Shown here piece by piece: positions 27,148 to 34,557 of a stretch of 64,000 bases of DNA. The notes below the pieces were generated by a model. The model was given only the letters and a program-made list of their open reading frames with translations, was not told the DNA's origin and ran no database searches. Positions within the stretch are counted from its first letter, which is position 1. The number at the start of each line of letters is the position of its first letter. The stretch is from NCBI GenBank assembly GCA_035548175.1, contig DASZTO010000097.1:62001-126000 (forward strand), written 5' to 3'. This stretch comes from CALCHA01 sp035548175 (GTDB taxonomy: Bacteria; Planctomycetota; Phycisphaerae; WQYP01). The translations under genes and the position numbers were made by a program.

Positions 27148-27254
27148 GCTGGCGGCTCCAAGAGAGGGCGAGGAAGAAGAAAGATCGGCGTGATGGGGGA
27201 GGTCTCTTTCGGGAAAACCGGCCGGCGCGGGGGTTTATTGCGGAGAAAAGGGGA

Positions 27255-27464
27255 TCACTCCGGATAGCGGGAGTTGTTGAAGATGAGGCCCCAGAAGACA
27301 TTTTTGAGGCGTTCGGAGAACTGGGTCTTGCCGACGGGATGCATGGGGATCCACTCGACGTGGTCGGGGTGACGGAGTCCCCACTCGATGAAGCGGGAGG
27401 TGTCGTCGAGCATCTGCTGTCGCCACTGCTCGTGGTTGATGTAAACGGGTCGACGGTAAGCCAT
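27255..27464 (-). CDS. Small conserved-looking protein of 69 residues
   Basis: The frame encodes MAYRRPVYINHEQWRQQMLD and ends NVFWGLIFNNSRYPE. The composition is balanced, rich in aromatic and charged residues, and unlike the shadow frames around it, so it is probably real. There is no clear ribosome site and no known family. The larger upstream in-frame extension is Pro/Ser-rich and looks non-coding. Confidence 0.55.
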   Translation of the reverse strand: MAYRRPVYINHEQWRQQMLDDTSRFIEWGLRHPDHVEWIPMHPVGKTQFSERLKNVFWGLIFNNSRYPE

Positions 27465-27577
27465 GGAAGCCCCGGAAAGCGTTGGGGAGATTATAGGCGG
27501 GAGCGGGGAAGGGAGTGAACCCGGAGGGGTGCGGGGCGTAGAAGGTGTGGGGTCGTTGCGGGAGGAAGGGAGGCCGT

Positions 27578-27859
27578 ATGAGGAGGTTGGCATGTGTGGT
27601 ATTTGCGGTGGCGATGGCGGCGGGGGCGTGGCCGGCGCGGGCGTGTTTGAACGATCGGTACACGGAGATGGCGGAGAAGGAATTTCGGTCGCGGTATGAG
27701 GCGCCGGCGCGGGAGGCGTCGCGGCGGGATGAGCCGATGGTGGCGGGCGTGAATGTGTGGGGGGCGGGTGCGGCGATGGTGGGGGCGGGGCTGACGGCGA
27801 GCGGGATGTGGGTGCAGTTGCGGGGGCGTGCGGCGGCGCGGGAAAGGAGGAGGGCATGA
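27578..27859 (+). CDS. Small exported protein
   Basis: A 93-residue protein with a signal peptide (MRRLACVVFAVAMAAGAWPARA) and a short mature part with charged N-terminal half and a Gly/Ala hydrophobic stretch (AGAAMVGAGLTASGMWVQL) that could be a membrane helix. It is not recognised. GGAGG motifs just upstream of ATG 27578 support the start. It overlaps the next gene by an ATGA (27856-27859), so the two are probably co-translated. Confidence 0.6.
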   Translation: MRRLACVVFAVAMAAGAWPARACLNDRYTEMAEKEFRSRYEAPAREASRRDEPMVAGVNVWGAGAAMVGAGLTASGMWVQLRGRAAARERRRA

Positions 27860-29412
27860 GCACGGTGGATCGGTGTGTGCGCGTGGGATTGTTGTGCGTG
27901 CTGGGAACGATCATTGGGCCGCTGGCGACATGCGGGAATTTCATTCCGCTGGGGTCGCGGCGGGCGGTGCATGGGATGGCGTATACGGTGCCGAAGTTTC
28001 CGGGGGGGACGAGCCTGCGGATGGCGATGGTGCATGATGTGCTGGACGAGCGGTATCTGGTGCATGGGGAGGCGTGGAATCGGGAGCAGTCGCGGGTGGC
28101 GCGCGGGGTGATCGCGGCGTGGGGGGACAGCGGCGGGACGCCACCGGAGAAGGTGCTGGAGGCGATGGATGATCTGGCGGTGGCGGAGATTCATCTGCAT
28201 GAGGAGGTGGAGGCGGCGGCGGTGATGCGGCGGAAACTGGCGTTGTTGTCGGCGCGGATAGAGGCGACGGCGGCGGCGGTGCAGACGCCTGGCGAGGGCG
28301 ATGTTCCGGCGGAGGAGGCGGCTTACGAGCGATTGGTCGACGCGCCGCCGCTGGCGCCGGCGGAGTATCAGCGGTACACGGCGGAGGCGAATCTGGGGAC
28401 GGCGATGATTCACTACGCCTTTGCCGGCGCGATGCGTGGGGATGCGGGGCTGCGGGGGATGTTGGCGGAGGGAGCGGAGCACATTGAGGAAGCGGTGCGG
28501 ATCAATCCGCGGGCGCACTTTGGGCGTGAGCAGTGGCAGGCGCTGGCGGTGCGGCATTTTCTGGCGGCGGCGCAGGATCCGCGGTGGCTGACGCGCTTCA
28601 CGGTGGCGGGGGAGTCGTTGGAGGAAGAACCAGCGAACGGTTCCCCGGCGGAAAGGTATCCGATGATTCCGGATGTGCCGGATTCGGTGATTTCGGCGGA
28701 TAAGCGTTTCGGTTGGCGGCAGGGGATTGCGCGCGTGTTCGTCGATCCGGAATGGGGGAGCCGGACAGGGTGCGCGTTCGCGGAGGTGGCGTTTGATGAG
28801 CCGGTGCTGGCGATCATCGGGATGTGGACGCTGGGCGGCGGTCCCAACGCCCATTTTGCGTTGGCACTGGGGCGGCTGATGGAGGAGGTGGGGCAGCGGG
28901 AGATTGCGTGGGAGGGATATGAGCGGGCGGTGGAATTGGCGGGCGAGGACGGGACGGGGTTTTCGGGGGATGCGGCGGTGGGGAAGTTTCTCGTGGGGTA
29001 TTGCCGGCAGCGGCAGGCGGCCATTGCGCGGAAGGAATCGAGCGATCCGTCGGCGTGGGAGGCGGAGATGCGGCGGCGGCATCAGGGGGAACTGGCGTGG
29101 GGGCAGGCGTATCAGCGGGAGTACCAGGCGTATGAGGCGGGGGAGATCGCGGCCGGCAGGGCGCGCGCCGGCGTGGTGGATTATGCGGCATTCTTCCAGG
29201 GGCGGCCGGCGATCGCGTCGGCGGCGGGGCTGGCGGACGATCTGGTGGTCACCTACACGGCACCGCAGCGCTGGGGGGATGTCGTGCCGGGGGTGCTGGT
29301 GGGGATTGGGGTGTGTTTGTGGGCGGATGTATGGGATCAGCGGCGGCGGGCGCGGAAGGGGCGTGTGGGGAAAACCGATTGCGTTCCACGGCGGGGGATG
29401 TCGCGGATATGA
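27856..29412 (+). CDS. Membrane-associated protein with helical repeats, unknown function
   Basis: A 518-residue protein with an N-terminal helix (VGLLCVLGTIIGPLATCG) and a C-terminal hydrophobic segment (VVPGVLVGIGVCLWADVW). Between them is a mostly helical domain with TPR-like pieces such as AEHIEEAVRINPRAHFGREQ and ALGRLMEEVGQREIAWEGYERA. It therefore looks like a membrane-anchored scaffold or assembly factor; no enzyme motif is visible. It is coupled to the small exported protein upstream, and yqgE follows at once, so the three form a likely operon. Codons strongly favour G-ending forms. Confidence 0.65.
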   Translation: MSTVDRCVRVGLLCVLGTIIGPLATCGNFIPLGSRRAVHGMAYTVPKFPGGTSLRMAMVHDVLDERYLVHGEAWNREQSRVARGVIAAWGDSGGTPPEKVLEAMDDLAVAEIHLHEEVEAAAVMRRKLALLSARIEATAAAVQTPGEGDVPAEEAAYERLVDAPPLAPAEYQRYTAEANLGTAMIHYAFAGAMRGDAGLRGMLAEGAEHIEEAVRINPRAHFGREQWQALAVRHFLAAAQDPRWLTRFTVAGESLEEEPANGSPAERYPMIPDVPDSVISADKRFGWRQGIARVFVDPEWGSRTGCAFAEVAFDEPVLAIIGMWTLGGGPNAHFALALGRLMEEVGQREIAWEGYERAVELAGEDGTGFSGDAAVGKFLVGYCRQRQAAIARKESSDPSAWEAEMRRRHQGELAWGQAYQREYQAYEAGEIAAGRARAGVVDYAAFFQGRPAIASAAGLADDLVVTYTAPQRWGDVVPGVLVGIGVCLWADVWDQRRRARKGRVGKTDCVPRRGMSRI

Positions 29413-29459
29413 TTGAGGGTGGGAGTGTTGGGGCGCCGGTTGCTGCGCGAGAGGTTTGT

Positions 29460-30011
29460 ATGGAATCGCCGTTGGTTGGCAAGGTGCTGGTGGCATCGCC
29501 GCAGTTGCTGGATCCGAATTTTGCGCGGTCGGTGGTGCTGGTGGTGCAGCATGATGCGAAGGGGGCGATGGGGCTGGTGTTAAATCGGCCGCTGGAGACG
29601 AGCGTGGGGGAGGCGTGGTCGCAGGTGTCGGCGGTGCCTTATGACAATGGGGATCCGCTGTTTCAGGGCGGTCCGGTGGAGGGGCCGCTGATGGTGATCC
29701 ATCATGATGCGGCGCGTGGGCAGATCGAGGTATTGCCGCGGGTGTATTTGTCATCCGATGCGGATGCGGTGCGGGGGCTGGTGGCGGATGCGACGGAGCC
29801 GATGAAATTTTTCGTGGGGTATTCGGGGTGGACGGCGATGCAGTTGGAGTCGGAGCTGGCGGAGGGGGCGTGGCATGTGGCGCTGATCGAGGCGGAGCAT
29901 GTGCTGGAGACGCCGCCGGCGTTGTGGGAGCAGATGGTGCGGCATGCGCGCAAGGCGGTGGGTCCGGCGGTGGATCCGAAGCTGATCCCGCCGGATCCTT
30001 CGGTGAATTGA
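29460..30011 (+). CDS. YqgE/AlgH family protein
   Basis: A 183-residue protein of the UPF0301 family. Diagnostic segments are GKVLVASPQLLDPNFARSVV, GAMGLVLNRPLE, FQGGPVEGPLMVIHH and FFVGYSGWTAMQLESEL. The family is widespread, and its function is unclear. The start ATG 29460 has GAGAGG about six bases upstream; an alternative ATG at 29409 overlaps the preceding stop by ATGA and would add 17 residues. It is the last gene before a heptamer repeat tract. Confidence 0.9.
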   Translation: MESPLVGKVLVASPQLLDPNFARSVVLVVQHDAKGAMGLVLNRPLETSVGEAWSQVSAVPYDNGDPLFQGGPVEGPLMVIHHDAARGQIEVLPRVYLSSDADAVRGLVADATEPMKFFVGYSGWTAMQLESELAEGAWHVALIEAEHVLETPPALWEQMVRHARKAVGPAVDPKLIPPDPSVN

Positions 30012-30045
30012 GTAGTCAGTAGTCAGTAGTCAGTAGCCAGAAGAC
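30012..30045. repeat. Heptamer tandem repeat tract
   Basis: Four to five AGTAGTC/AGTCAGT-type units directly after the yqgE stop, same family as the tracts at 20911, 31124 and 34350. Confidence 0.8.
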
Positions 30046-30085
30046 GGGAGTTTCTCGGGGGCGGGGGATGGGGTATCTTTAAGGG

Positions 30086-31111
30086 ATGGCTGAGATATCG
30101 ATCGAGGAATTGCTGGCGGGGGCGCGGGAGGTGGTGCGGTCGGAGGCGGCGTCGATTGCGGCTGTGGCGGAGACGTTGACGGAGGCGGTGGCGCGGGCGA
30201 TCGTGCTGATTCATGAGCGGACGCGCGGGGATGCGGGGCCGGGCGGCGGGGGGACGGTGGTGCTTTCGGGGATTGGGAAGTCGGGGTTGGTGGGGCAGCG
30301 GATATCGGCGTCGTTTGCATCGACGGGGACGCCTTCGCATTTTCTGCATCCGGTGGAAGCGCTGCATGGGGATCTGGGCCGCGTGCGGCGGAATGATGTG
30401 GCGCTCTTGCTGTCGTACAGCGGGGAGACGGATGAAGTGGTGCGGCTGCTGGATCATTTGAAGCGGCAGGAAATTCCGGTGGCGGCGATCACCTCCTCGG
30501 GGCTATCGACGCTGGGGCGGGTGGCGGATATTGCGATCACGATCGGGCGGATTGAGGAAGTGTGCCCGCATGGGCTGGCGCCGACGACGACGGTGAATTG
30601 CATCTCGGCGGTGGGGGACGCGCTGGTGCTGGGGGTGATGAGCCTGCGGAAGTTTTCGCGGGAGGAGTTCGCGGCATTTCATCCGGGGGGATCGTTGGGG
30701 CGGAAGTTGCTGCGGGTGGAGCAGGTGATGGAGTTTCGGGTGGGGGAGAATTTTGCGGCGGTGGGGGAGGGCATGACGCTGCGCGAGGTGCTGGAGCGCG
30801 ATCCATTGAGTGGGCGTCGCGCGGGGGCGGTGGTGGTGGTGGATGGTGCGGGGAAGCTGAGCGGGGTGTTCACGGATGGGGATTTGCGGCGGCACTTGCG
30901 GAATCGGCCTGCGGCGGAGCTTTTGGAGATGCCGATCGGGGCGGTGATGACGCGTTCGCCGAAGCGGATTGGGAAGGAGGCGCTGGCGTCGGAGGCGCTG
31001 GGGCTGCTGAACCATTATCGGATTGATGAGTTGCCGGTGGTGGATGAGACGGGGCGGCCGGTGGGGCTGGTGGACGTGCAGGATCTGGTGCGGGTGAGGG
31101 TGGTGGAGTGA
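30086..31111 (+). CDS. kdsD: D-arabinose-5-phosphate isomerase (KpsF/GutQ family)
   Basis: A 341-residue enzyme that interconverts ribulose 5-phosphate and arabinose 5-phosphate, the first step to Kdo. The SIS sugar isomerase domain (about 40-190) has VLSGIGKSGLVGQRISASFA, TPSHFLHPVEALHGDLG and LLLSYSGETDEVVRLL. EEFAAFHPGGSLGRKLL links to two CBS domains (about 215-340) containing VVVVDGAGKLSGVFTDGDLR and DELPVVDETGRPVGLVDVQD. There is almost no leader between the upstream repeat and the ATG. With kdsC at 33.8 kb it points to Kdo-containing LPS. GutQ-type paralogues share this architecture, but the kdsC neighbourhood favours KdsD. Confidence 0.93.
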   Translation: MAEISIEELLAGAREVVRSEAASIAAVAETLTEAVARAIVLIHERTRGDAGPGGGGTVVLSGIGKSGLVGQRISASFASTGTPSHFLHPVEALHGDLGRVRRNDVALLLSYSGETDEVVRLLDHLKRQEIPVAAITSSGLSTLGRVADIAITIGRIEEVCPHGLAPTTTVNCISAVGDALVLGVMSLRKFSREEFAAFHPGGSLGRKLLRVEQVMEFRVGENFAAVGEGMTLREVLERDPLSGRRAGAVVVVDGAGKLSGVFTDGDLRRHLRNRPAAELLEMPIGAVMTRSPKRIGKEALASEALGLLNHYRIDELPVVDETGRPVGLVDVQDLVRVRVVE

Positions 31112-31123
31112 GGGGAGTAGTGG

Positions 31124-31198
31124 GTAGTCAGTAGTCAGAAGTCAGTAGTCAGAAGTCAGTAGTCAGAAGACAGGAGACAGAAGACAGGAGACAGAAGG
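31124..31198. repeat. Heptamer tandem repeat tract
   Basis: About ten units mixing AGTCAGT, AGTCAGA and AGACAGG/AGACAGA between kdsD and the FUSC gene. It is the longest tract of this family in the window. Confidence 0.85.
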
Positions 31199-31240
31199 CA
31201 CGGTAGCGAGTAGGCACTGGGGTTTGCGGGCGGTGGGGGT

Positions 31241-32287
31241 ATGACGGATGCGTTGCGTCAGGAGATATCGGCGGTGGGGCGGAAGGCGCGGGCGTCGTTC
31301 TATCGAACGGTGGTGCGGTCGAACGCGCGGAATCGGCGGTCGCGGCATGCGTTGAAGACGACGGTGGCCGTGGTGCTGGTGACGGGGGTGTTTTTCTGGA
31401 GCGATGTGCAGACGCGGCTGATGGCGGCGGTGGCGGCGGCTTTTTTGATGCAGTGCGTGGGCGGGGGCGATCGGGCGCATCAGCAGCGGTGCATGGGGTG
31501 GTCGGCGCTGGCGATGGTGGCGATTTCGGGGGCGGGGCCGGCGCTGGTGGGATTGCCGGCGGTGAAGGAAGCGCTGCTGGTGGCGGCGGCGTTTTGCGTG
31601 GTGCGGGTGCGGCGGCTGCTGCGGGATGCGAATGCGTTTCCGCTGTTTTTGTTTACGTACACGGTGCTGGCGACGGCGCTGCCGGGGGGACGGGACGTGG
31701 CGGGTCGGCAGATGGTGGGGACGGCGGTGGCGGCGGCGGTGAGTTATGTGGTTTATTTTTATGTGGGGTATCAGCCGGATGTGCCGGCGCCGGGGGTGAT
31801 TCCGGGGCCGCGCACACCGTGGCGGACGGCGTTGGCGGCGATGCTGGCGATCGGGATTGCGTATGCGTTTCACTTGCCGCGGGCGTACTGGGCGGTGCTC
31901 ACGAGCGTGGTGGTGGTATCGGAGACGTGGAAGGAGAGTTGGCGGAAGGTGCTGGAGCGTGTGGGGATGACGGCGCTTGGGTGCGGCGTGGCGTGGGGGC
32001 TGCACATGCCGACGGCCCATTTGCCGCACGTGGAATTGGGGTTGATGTTTTTGTTTGTGTACCTGGCGGTGCATTTTCGGGGTGCGTCGTATCCGCTGAT
32101 GACGTTTTTCATCACGCTGTATGTGGCGTTCTTGTTTTCGGTGCTGGGGGAGTGGTCGGGGGGGATTCTGCTGGTGCGGATGTATGAGACGGCGATCGGC
32201 GGGGCGACGGCGCTGGCGGCGGCGGCGATGGTGCGGCCACGGAGGGACCGTCCTGAGGACGGCCCTTCCGGTACACGGATGATCTGA
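31241..32287 (+). CDS. FUSC/aromatic acid exporter-like membrane protein
   Basis: A 348-residue protein with two blocks of about five to six membrane helices. VVLVTGVFFWSDVQTRLMAAV and the second block's PRTPWRTALAAMLAIGIAYA and RAYWAVLTSVVVVSETWKES fit the FUSC/ArAE family, whose RxYWaxLt motif in the second block is typical. Members export aromatic or other organic acids. The usual long cytoplasmic middle domain is very short here. The final 15 codons run through a near-palindrome (GGACCGTCC TGA GGACGGCCC at 32246-32266), so the C-terminus VRPRRDRPEDGPSGTRMI may derive from an inserted repeat. Confidence 0.8.
   Translation: MTDALRQEISAVGRKARASFYRTVVRSNARNRRSRHALKTTVAVVLVTGVFFWSDVQTRLMAAVAAAFLMQCVGGGDRAHQQRCMGWSALAMVAISGAGPALVGLPAVKEALLVAAAFCVVRVRRLLRDANAFPLFLFTYTVLATALPGGRDVAGRQMVGTAVAAAVSYVVYFYVGYQPDVPAPGVIPGPRTPWRTALAAMLAIGIAYAFHLPRAYWAVLTSVVVVSETWKESWRKVLERVGMTALGCGVAWGLHMPTAHLPHVELGLMFLFVYLAVHFRGASYPLMTFFITLYVAFLFSVLGEWSGGILLVRMYETAIGGATALAAAAMVRPRRDRPEDGPSGTRMI
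32246..32266. repeat. REP-like palindrome at a gene end
   Basis: GGACCGTCC-TGA-GGACGGCCC forms an imperfect nine-base inverted repeat within the last codons of the FUSC gene. It could be a repetitive extragenic palindrome; no second copy was noticed in the window. Confidence 0.35.
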
Positions 32288-32349
32288 TGGCGCCGGTGGC
32301 AGTTGCTTTTTTATTGTTTTCGGCGCGGCTAGTGGCTAGGCTGACCAGC

Positions 32350-32586
32350 ATGATCGAGAACGATTTGATCGAACGGATTTTGTCTCTGCCTGCGGATGAT
32401 CGCGAGCTCGTCGTGGATGTCGTGCTTGCGAGTTTGAGCAAGGATTCCCCGCCGCAACTCACGCCGGAGGAGCAGGCCGAGCTTCTTCGGCGAGCAGAGG
32501 CGTTTCGTCAGCATCCGGAGAGCTTCATTCCGTGGGAACAGGTGAAGGAGGAGTTGGCGAAGCAGCGGGCGAGGCGCTCGGCGTGA
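32350..32586 (+). CDS. Addiction-module antitoxin (TIGR02574-type)
   Basis: A 78-residue protein, MIENDLIERILSLPADDREL to KQRARRSA. The LP-x-D-R-x-x-L head and the C-terminal WEQVKEEL-type motif are those of the putative addiction module component family that pairs with RelE/ParE toxins. Here the toxin partner that overlaps its stop by GTGA is broken. The start ATG 32350 matches the family N-terminus; the frame is open to 32287. The antitoxin itself is intact. A second, fused copy of its C-terminal half lies 170 bases downstream. Confidence 0.8.
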   Translation: MIENDLIERILSLPADDRELVVDVVLASLSKDSPPQLTPEEQAELLRRAEAFRQHPESFIPWEQVKEELAKQRARRSA

Positions 32587-32875
32587 ACTATCGGTTAACG
32601 GTCGGTTAACGGTATCGACGGAGGTTCATGCGGAAATTCTTTCGATCGTGGCGTTTTACGAGGGGATACGGGAGGGGCTGGGTGCGGAGCTTGAGCGGGA
32701 GATGGAAATAATCCTGCAGACCATTGCACGTAGTCCACTTTTATATCCACGAGAAACCGAACAGGCGGTGCTGCTGCGCCGGCTGGAGGATTTCCGGAAG
32801 AATCCGGAAAGTTTCCTCACGTGGGAGCAGGTCAAAGTGCAACTCGCTGAACAACGCGCCAGGAAGCGCGCGTGA
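32583..32875 (+). pseudogene. Broken ParE/RelE toxin fused to an antitoxin fragment
   Basis: A toxin begins with GTG 32583 (MNYRLTV) overlapping the antitoxin stop. An 11-base tandem duplication (CGGTTAACGGT at 32592-32602 and 32603-32613) shifts the frame to an early stop. Removing one copy restores a toxin N-terminus continuing STEVHAEILSIVAFYEGIRE and GLGAELEREMEIILQ up to about 32757. There the frame switches, without a stop, into the C-terminal half of a second antitoxin (ETEQAVLLRRLEDFRKNPES, FLTWEQVKVQLAEQRARKRA). So two toxin-antitoxin pairs have collapsed into one by deletion. A short protein could still be made from GTG 32648. Confidence 0.75.
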
Positions 32876-33088
32876 AGCTGCCAATCTCGATACCGATTGC
32901 GGTCAGCACGCAAATTCTGGCTTTTTCCGCATCGTTGGAAGGTGATCGCGCTTTCGGCGAGATTCGCCGGGCGCTGATACGTCGGTTCGGCCAGCACCTC
33001 CTTTATGCGGTGGAGCAGGAAAGGATTGTGCTTTTGGAACTGCGCGGATGCGCGGCGGGAACCGCCGGATTGGGGAGACGGCGGTGTA
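32872..33088 (+). pseudogene. Remnant of a second ParE/RelE toxin
   Basis: GTG 32872 overlaps the stop of the antitoxin fragment, as expected for a toxin start. The frame reads VKLPISIPIAVSTQILAF and then FGEIRRALIRRFGQHLLYAV and EQERIVLLEL, which is a toxin C-terminal half with the middle missing. Near 33041 one extra base shifts the frame; the other frame continues CADARREPPDWGD, the usual toxin ending. It is therefore deleted and frameshifted. The 3' end meets the convergent HigA-like gene. Confidence 0.7.
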
Positions 33089-33376
33089 CTACACGAGTTC
33101 GATGCGGATGGAGCGGCCGACGGCGGCGGCGGCGCGTTGGACGGTGTCGAGTTGGACGCTGTCGTTTTGGGGATCGAGCAGGCGATCGAGGTGGGCGCGG
33201 CTGGTCTTCATGCGCTTGGCCATGGCGGTCTTGGTGATTTTCTGCTGCTTCATTTCCTGCTGAATTTGCCAGGCAAGGACGCGTTTGAGGGCGTGAGCGT
33301 TGGCCTGGGAGGCGAGACCTTCTTCGCGCAGGAAGGATTGAAGGGAGGAGCCGATGTGTCGATTGGCGTTTTTCAT
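33089..33376 (-). CDS. XRE-family antitoxin (HigA-like)
   Basis: A 95-residue protein with an HTH in the second half (AWQIQQEMKQQKITKTAMAK, RMKTSRAHLDRLLDP). That motif is the XRE/HigA type that binds its own promoter and neutralises the toxin. It overlaps the upstream toxin gene by ATGA (33373-33376), with the toxin first, which is the HigBA order. The final VQLDTVQRAAAAVGRSIRIEL is a typical helix and beta end of this family. Confidence 0.88.
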   Translation of the reverse strand: MKNANRHIGSSLQSFLREEGLASQANAHALKRVLAWQIQQEMKQQKITKTAMAKRMKTSRAHLDRLLDPQNDSVQLDTVQRAAAAVGRSIRIELV

Positions 33377-33723
33377 TTTTCTGTCTCACGTTGACGATGG
33401 CGGGCAATTTCCAGATCCAGCAGCGGCGTTTTTGCGGATTTTTTGATGAAGGCGTGGAGCAACACCATGTGTTGACCGGCGACACAGAAGAGAACCCGTG
33501 AAATGCGGCCTCCGGTCAAGCGGCTGCGAATTTCCCACATCCCCGCACCCATGGACCTGCACAGAGGCATGCCGACCGGCCAGCCGAATTCGGCGGTGGC
33601 CAGGTCAAATGCGACGATTTGCCGATCCTCTTTAGGCAACCCTTTGAGCCATTGGCGGACGGGTTCGACTCCGCTCGGCGAGCGATAGAACGATGCGGGA
33701 AGTCGTTTGGCGGCAGCTCTCAC
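33373..33723 (-). CDS. HigB/Gp49-family toxin
   Basis: A 116-residue RelE-superfamily protein. SFYRSPSGVEPVRQWLKGLP, VGMPLCRSMGAGMWEIRSRL and ISRVLFCVAGQHMVLLHAFI with KKSAKTP are the conserved segments of phage-derived Gp49-like/HigB toxins, which cut mRNA at the ribosome. The GTG start lies within a few bases of the predicted transcription start, so the message may be leaderless. The pair with the XRE antitoxin looks intact. It diverges from kdsC. Confidence 0.88.
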   Translation of the reverse strand: MRAAAKRLPASFYRSPSGVEPVRQWLKGLPKEDRQIVAFDLATAEFGWPVGMPLCRSMGAGMWEIRSRLTGGRISRVLFCVAGQHMVLLHAFIKKSAKTPLLDLEIARHRQRETEK

Positions 33724-33733
33724 GCTGACGTTT

Positions 33734-33762
33734 AGTGTACCTTAAAAGATGCGCCGAGGCAA
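33734..33762 (-). promoter_or_regulatory. Candidate promoter for the HigBA-like operon
   Basis: On the minus strand TTGCCT (33757-33762) and TACACT (33734-33739) are 17 bases apart, each matching consensus at four of six positions. The predicted transcript would begin only a few bases before the GTG of the toxin gene. Confidence 0.45.
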
Positions 33763-33832
33763 ACGACGTTTCGGCTTTCCTTTTTCGGCTGACTCCGCCA
33801 CAATCGGGGTTTTGGTTCTCTTGGGAGTTCGC

Positions 33833-34339
33833 ATGGCCCTCTCGAACATTCAACTGCTCATTCTCGATGTCGATGGCGTGCTGACGGATGGGGGGATTAT
33901 TCGGGATGATGCGGGGCAGCAGATCAAGCGGTTTCATGTGCGGGATGGGGCGGGGATCGTGTTGTGGCGGCGGCTGGGGAAGGATGTGGCGATCATCACG
34001 GGGAAGGAGTCGGACGTGGTGAGCCATCGGGCGGAGGAATTGGGGATTCGGCATGTGTATCAGAACGTGGGGAACAAGCTGGAGGCGTATGACCAGGTGA
34101 AGGATGAACTGGGGGTTTCGGATTCGCAGGTGGCGTATGTGGGCGACGATCTGCCGGATTTGCCGGTGATGCGGAAGGTGGGGGCGGCGATCGCGGTGGC
34201 GGATGCGGTGGAGGAGGTGCGTGCGGTGGCGACGTATGTGACGAAGTTTCCGGGCGGGTATGGAGCGGTGCGGGATGCGATCGAGCATTTGTGCAAGGAG
34301 ATGGGGTTGTGGGAGCAGGTGCTGGAGAGGTATCGGTGA
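33833..34339 (+). CDS. kdsC: 3-deoxy-D-manno-octulosonate 8-phosphate phosphatase
   Basis: A 168-residue HAD-family C0 phosphatase that removes phosphate from Kdo-8-phosphate before CMP activation. HAD motif I is LLILDVDGVLTDGG with Asp 12 and Asp 14, motif II is IITGKES, and motif IV is VAYVGDDLPDLPVM. The segment FHVRDGAGIVLWRRLG is typical of KdsC. The start at 33833 is chosen for GGGAG six bases upstream; the frame is open to 33749. It is followed by a repeat tract and then the LptC/OstA-like gene, so the order kdsD ... kdsC, lptC-like is kept although interrupted by toxin-antitoxin genes. Confidence 0.95.
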   Translation: MALSNIQLLILDVDGVLTDGGIIRDDAGQQIKRFHVRDGAGIVLWRRLGKDVAIITGKESDVVSHRAEELGIRHVYQNVGNKLEAYDQVKDELGVSDSQVAYVGDDLPDLPVMRKVGAAIAVADAVEEVRAVATYVTKFPGGYGAVRDAIEHLCKEMGLWEQVLERYR

Positions 34340-34349
34340 GTGGGGGGGG

Positions 34350-34379
34350 TAGTCAGAAGTCAGTAGTCAGAAGTCAGTG
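34350..34379. repeat. Heptamer tandem repeat tract
   Basis: Four AGTCAGA/AGTCAGT units just after kdsC. Same family as tracts at 20911, 30012 and 31124. Confidence 0.8.
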
Positions 34380-34557
34380 GGGGCGGTGGGGGGGGCGGTG
34401 TGGATTGGAGGGGGGATTTTGCTGTCGGGGCCAACGGATGAGGGCGGGGGCTGTCTAGTGGTGGGCGTGCGTGGGCACAAACAGGGGCGGACATTGTGGA
34501 TGATGGATCGGGAGCGGCTTGTTGCGGCGGCCCGTGGCGGAGTACACTTTCGGGTCT

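Noticed and set aside
27235..29754. An 839-codon minus-strand frame, very rich in Pro, Arg and His
   Set aside because: Low-complexity shadow of the plus-strand genes at 27.5-29.7 kb; composition is typical of antisense to G-rich codons.
31118..31200. Heptamer tracts as a CRISPR array
   Set aside because: Units are seven bases, contiguous and without unique spacers; no cas genes are present.
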